6,685 nucleotides of DNA from contig NZHS01000066.1 in the NCBI GenBank assembly GCA_002689735.1, forward strand, positions 1-6,685. Reading direction: 5' to 3'. Made by a program: the position numbers and the translations under genes. This document shows, piece by piece, positions 5,655 to 6,685 of this stretch (within the stretch, counting starts at the first letter, position 1; each line of letters opens with the position of its first letter). The DNA is from Flavobacteriales bacterium (lineage in GTDB: Bacteria; Bacteroidota; Bacteroidia; Flavobacteriales; BACL11). The notes beneath the pieces were generated by a model, which was not told where the DNA came from, ran no database searches, and saw nothing but the letters and a program-made list of their open reading frames with translations.

Positions 5655-6685
5655 ATGAAAAATAAGCAGGCAATAACTCTTCTTTTCTTGTCAAATATTA
5701 TTTCTGGACTTGCACAGGGGATTAGTATGATTGCTATTCCATGGTATTTTATTGAGATTATAGATAAACCACAATTTTTTGCACTTTCTTATATTGTAAT
5801 TACAACTTCTACATTGTTTTGGGGGATTTATGCTGGTTCTTTGATAGATCGATATTCTAGAAAAAAAATTTTTATTTTAACAAATATTGTATGTGGTTTG
5901 TTTATTGGAGGGATTGCTTTTTATGGTTCTTTAAATGGGTTTTTATCAGAATATTTGGTTGTTTCTGTATTCGCTGTTACTATATTTAATTATAATATTC
6001 ATTATCCCAATTTATATGCTTTCGGTCAAGAAATTACTGAAAAAAGTAAATATGGTAAATTAAATTCTTATATAGAGGTTCAAGGTCAAACAACTAGTGT
6101 GCTTGCTGGTGCTTTTGCAGCTATTTTACTAACAGGAACAAAAAATAAAAATTTAGAAATTGCCGGATTCAATTTCTCACTTCCTTTTAATGTAGAGCCT
6201 TGGGAAATTTATGATATTTTCTTTATGGATGCTATTACATACCTAGCAGTAATTGTGATTTTTTCATTAATAAAATATACACCTATTGTGAATGAAAAAA
6301 TTCATACAGGAAGTCTTTTTGATAGATTAAAGATTGGATTTAATTATCTAAAGCAAAATCCTGAGATTTTTATTTTTGGAATTACTTCATATATGTTATT
6401 CGCATTTACATTAGTTGAGTTGCATGTAATATTACCATCTTATGTGCATGATTTTCTTTTGGCCTCTGGAAACGTTTATGCTTCAGCAGAAATTTATTAT
6501 TCTATTGGAGCAATTTTTTCAGGTGTTCTTATTTTAAGATTATTAAAAAATTTTGATACATATATTAGCGTTATTTTATTAATGTTGTTGGTTTCAATGG
6601 CATTTTTTGCCATGACCTTTTATAATTCCTTAATTGTCTTTTTTGTTGGTAGTTTAATTTTAGGTATAACAAATGCTGGAGTAAG
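5655..6685 (+). CDS. MFS transporter (MFS_3-like), 5' part
   Basis: Partial gene open to the right edge: 343 residues visible, no stop. ATG at 5655 directly follows an in-frame TGA (5652-5654), so this is the first possible start. It is a Major Facilitator Superfamily inner-membrane transporter. TM1 is at about residues 6-32 and TM2 at 41-62, and motif A (GIYAGSLIDRYSRKK, 57-71) lies in the TM2-TM3 loop. TM3-TM6 lie at roughly 72-92, 98-118, 145-163 and 187-206. The mid-protein cytoplasmic linker contains RLKIGFNYLKQNPEIF, like the GxxYLxxxP stretch of EntS-type MFS_3 exporters. At least three more membrane segments follow (about 238-258, 280-296, 303-322). The predicted periplasmic TM5-TM6 loop is fairly long (about 162-186). 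Substrate is unknown; efflux is inferred from family resemblance only. It diverges from recX across a 45-base intergenic region. Confidence 0.9.
   Translation, partial: MKNKQAITLLFLSNIISGLAQGISMIAIPWYFIEIIDKPQFFALSYIVITTSTLFWGIYAGSLIDRYSRKKIFILTNIVCGLFIGGIAFYGSLNGFLSEYLVVSVFAVTIFNYNIHYPNLYAFGQEITEKSKYGKLNSYIEVQGQTTSVLAGAFAAILLTGTKNKNLEIAGFNFSLPFNVEPWEIYDIFFMDAITYLAVIVIFSLIKYTPIVNEKIHTGSLFDRLKIGFNYLKQNPEIFIFGITSYMLFAFTLVELHVILPSYVHDFLLASGNVYASAEIYYSIGAIFSGVLILRLLKNFDTYISVILLMLLVSMAFFAMTFYNSLIVFFVGSLILGITNAGV

Overview
The window is strongly A+T-rich, tightly packed DNA from what is most likely a streamlined, probably aquatic member of the Bacteroidota (Flavobacteriia-like). The evidence is the protein style: a SprT-like protein without a zinc ribbon, a single-domain ManC, an RF2 with the tail GSQIRNYVLHPYKL, and a RecX with a Y-C-x-Y-x-E-K-C start. 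Several exact TAnnTTTG motifs, the -7 element of this phylum, lie just upstream of genes. I see no Shine-Dalgarno-like sites. No organism name can be given from the sequence alone.

Layout. On the + strand, the 3' part of a 10-TM putative metal (manganese/heavy-metal) exporter (2-739) is followed by a SprT-like zinc metalloprotein gene (758-1342) and manC, GDP-mannose pyrophosphorylase (1373-2449). manC meets fumC, class II fumarase (2451-3842, minus), tail to tail with one base between the stop codons. The gap between fumC and prfB (3843-4066) holds a short + strand frame for a 47-residue membrane peptide (3898-4041) and, on the minus strand, a good Bacteroidota-type promoter (4047-4075) pointing at fumC. 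recX (5130-5609) and prfB (4067-5137), both minus, overlap by 8 bases and form an operon. A divergent MFS transporter gene (5655 onward, +) runs off the right edge. The recX/MFS intergenic region is only 45 bases and carries a -7-like motif for each direction.

How the genes relate. This is mostly housekeeping: sugar-nucleotide supply (ManC), the TCA cycle (FumC), translation termination (RF2), control of RecA (RecX), and two membrane transporters. I found no mobile element, CRISPR array, tRNA, rRNA or defence system, and no clear novel multi-gene system. The points worth a second look are small-scale: an 11-bp inverted repeat made from the last codons of two convergent genes; an RF2 gene without the usual programmed frameshift; three genes that appear to start with TTG; a possible short membrane protein lying antisense to the fumC leader; and motif spacing that would make recX and MFS transcripts leaderless or nearly so.
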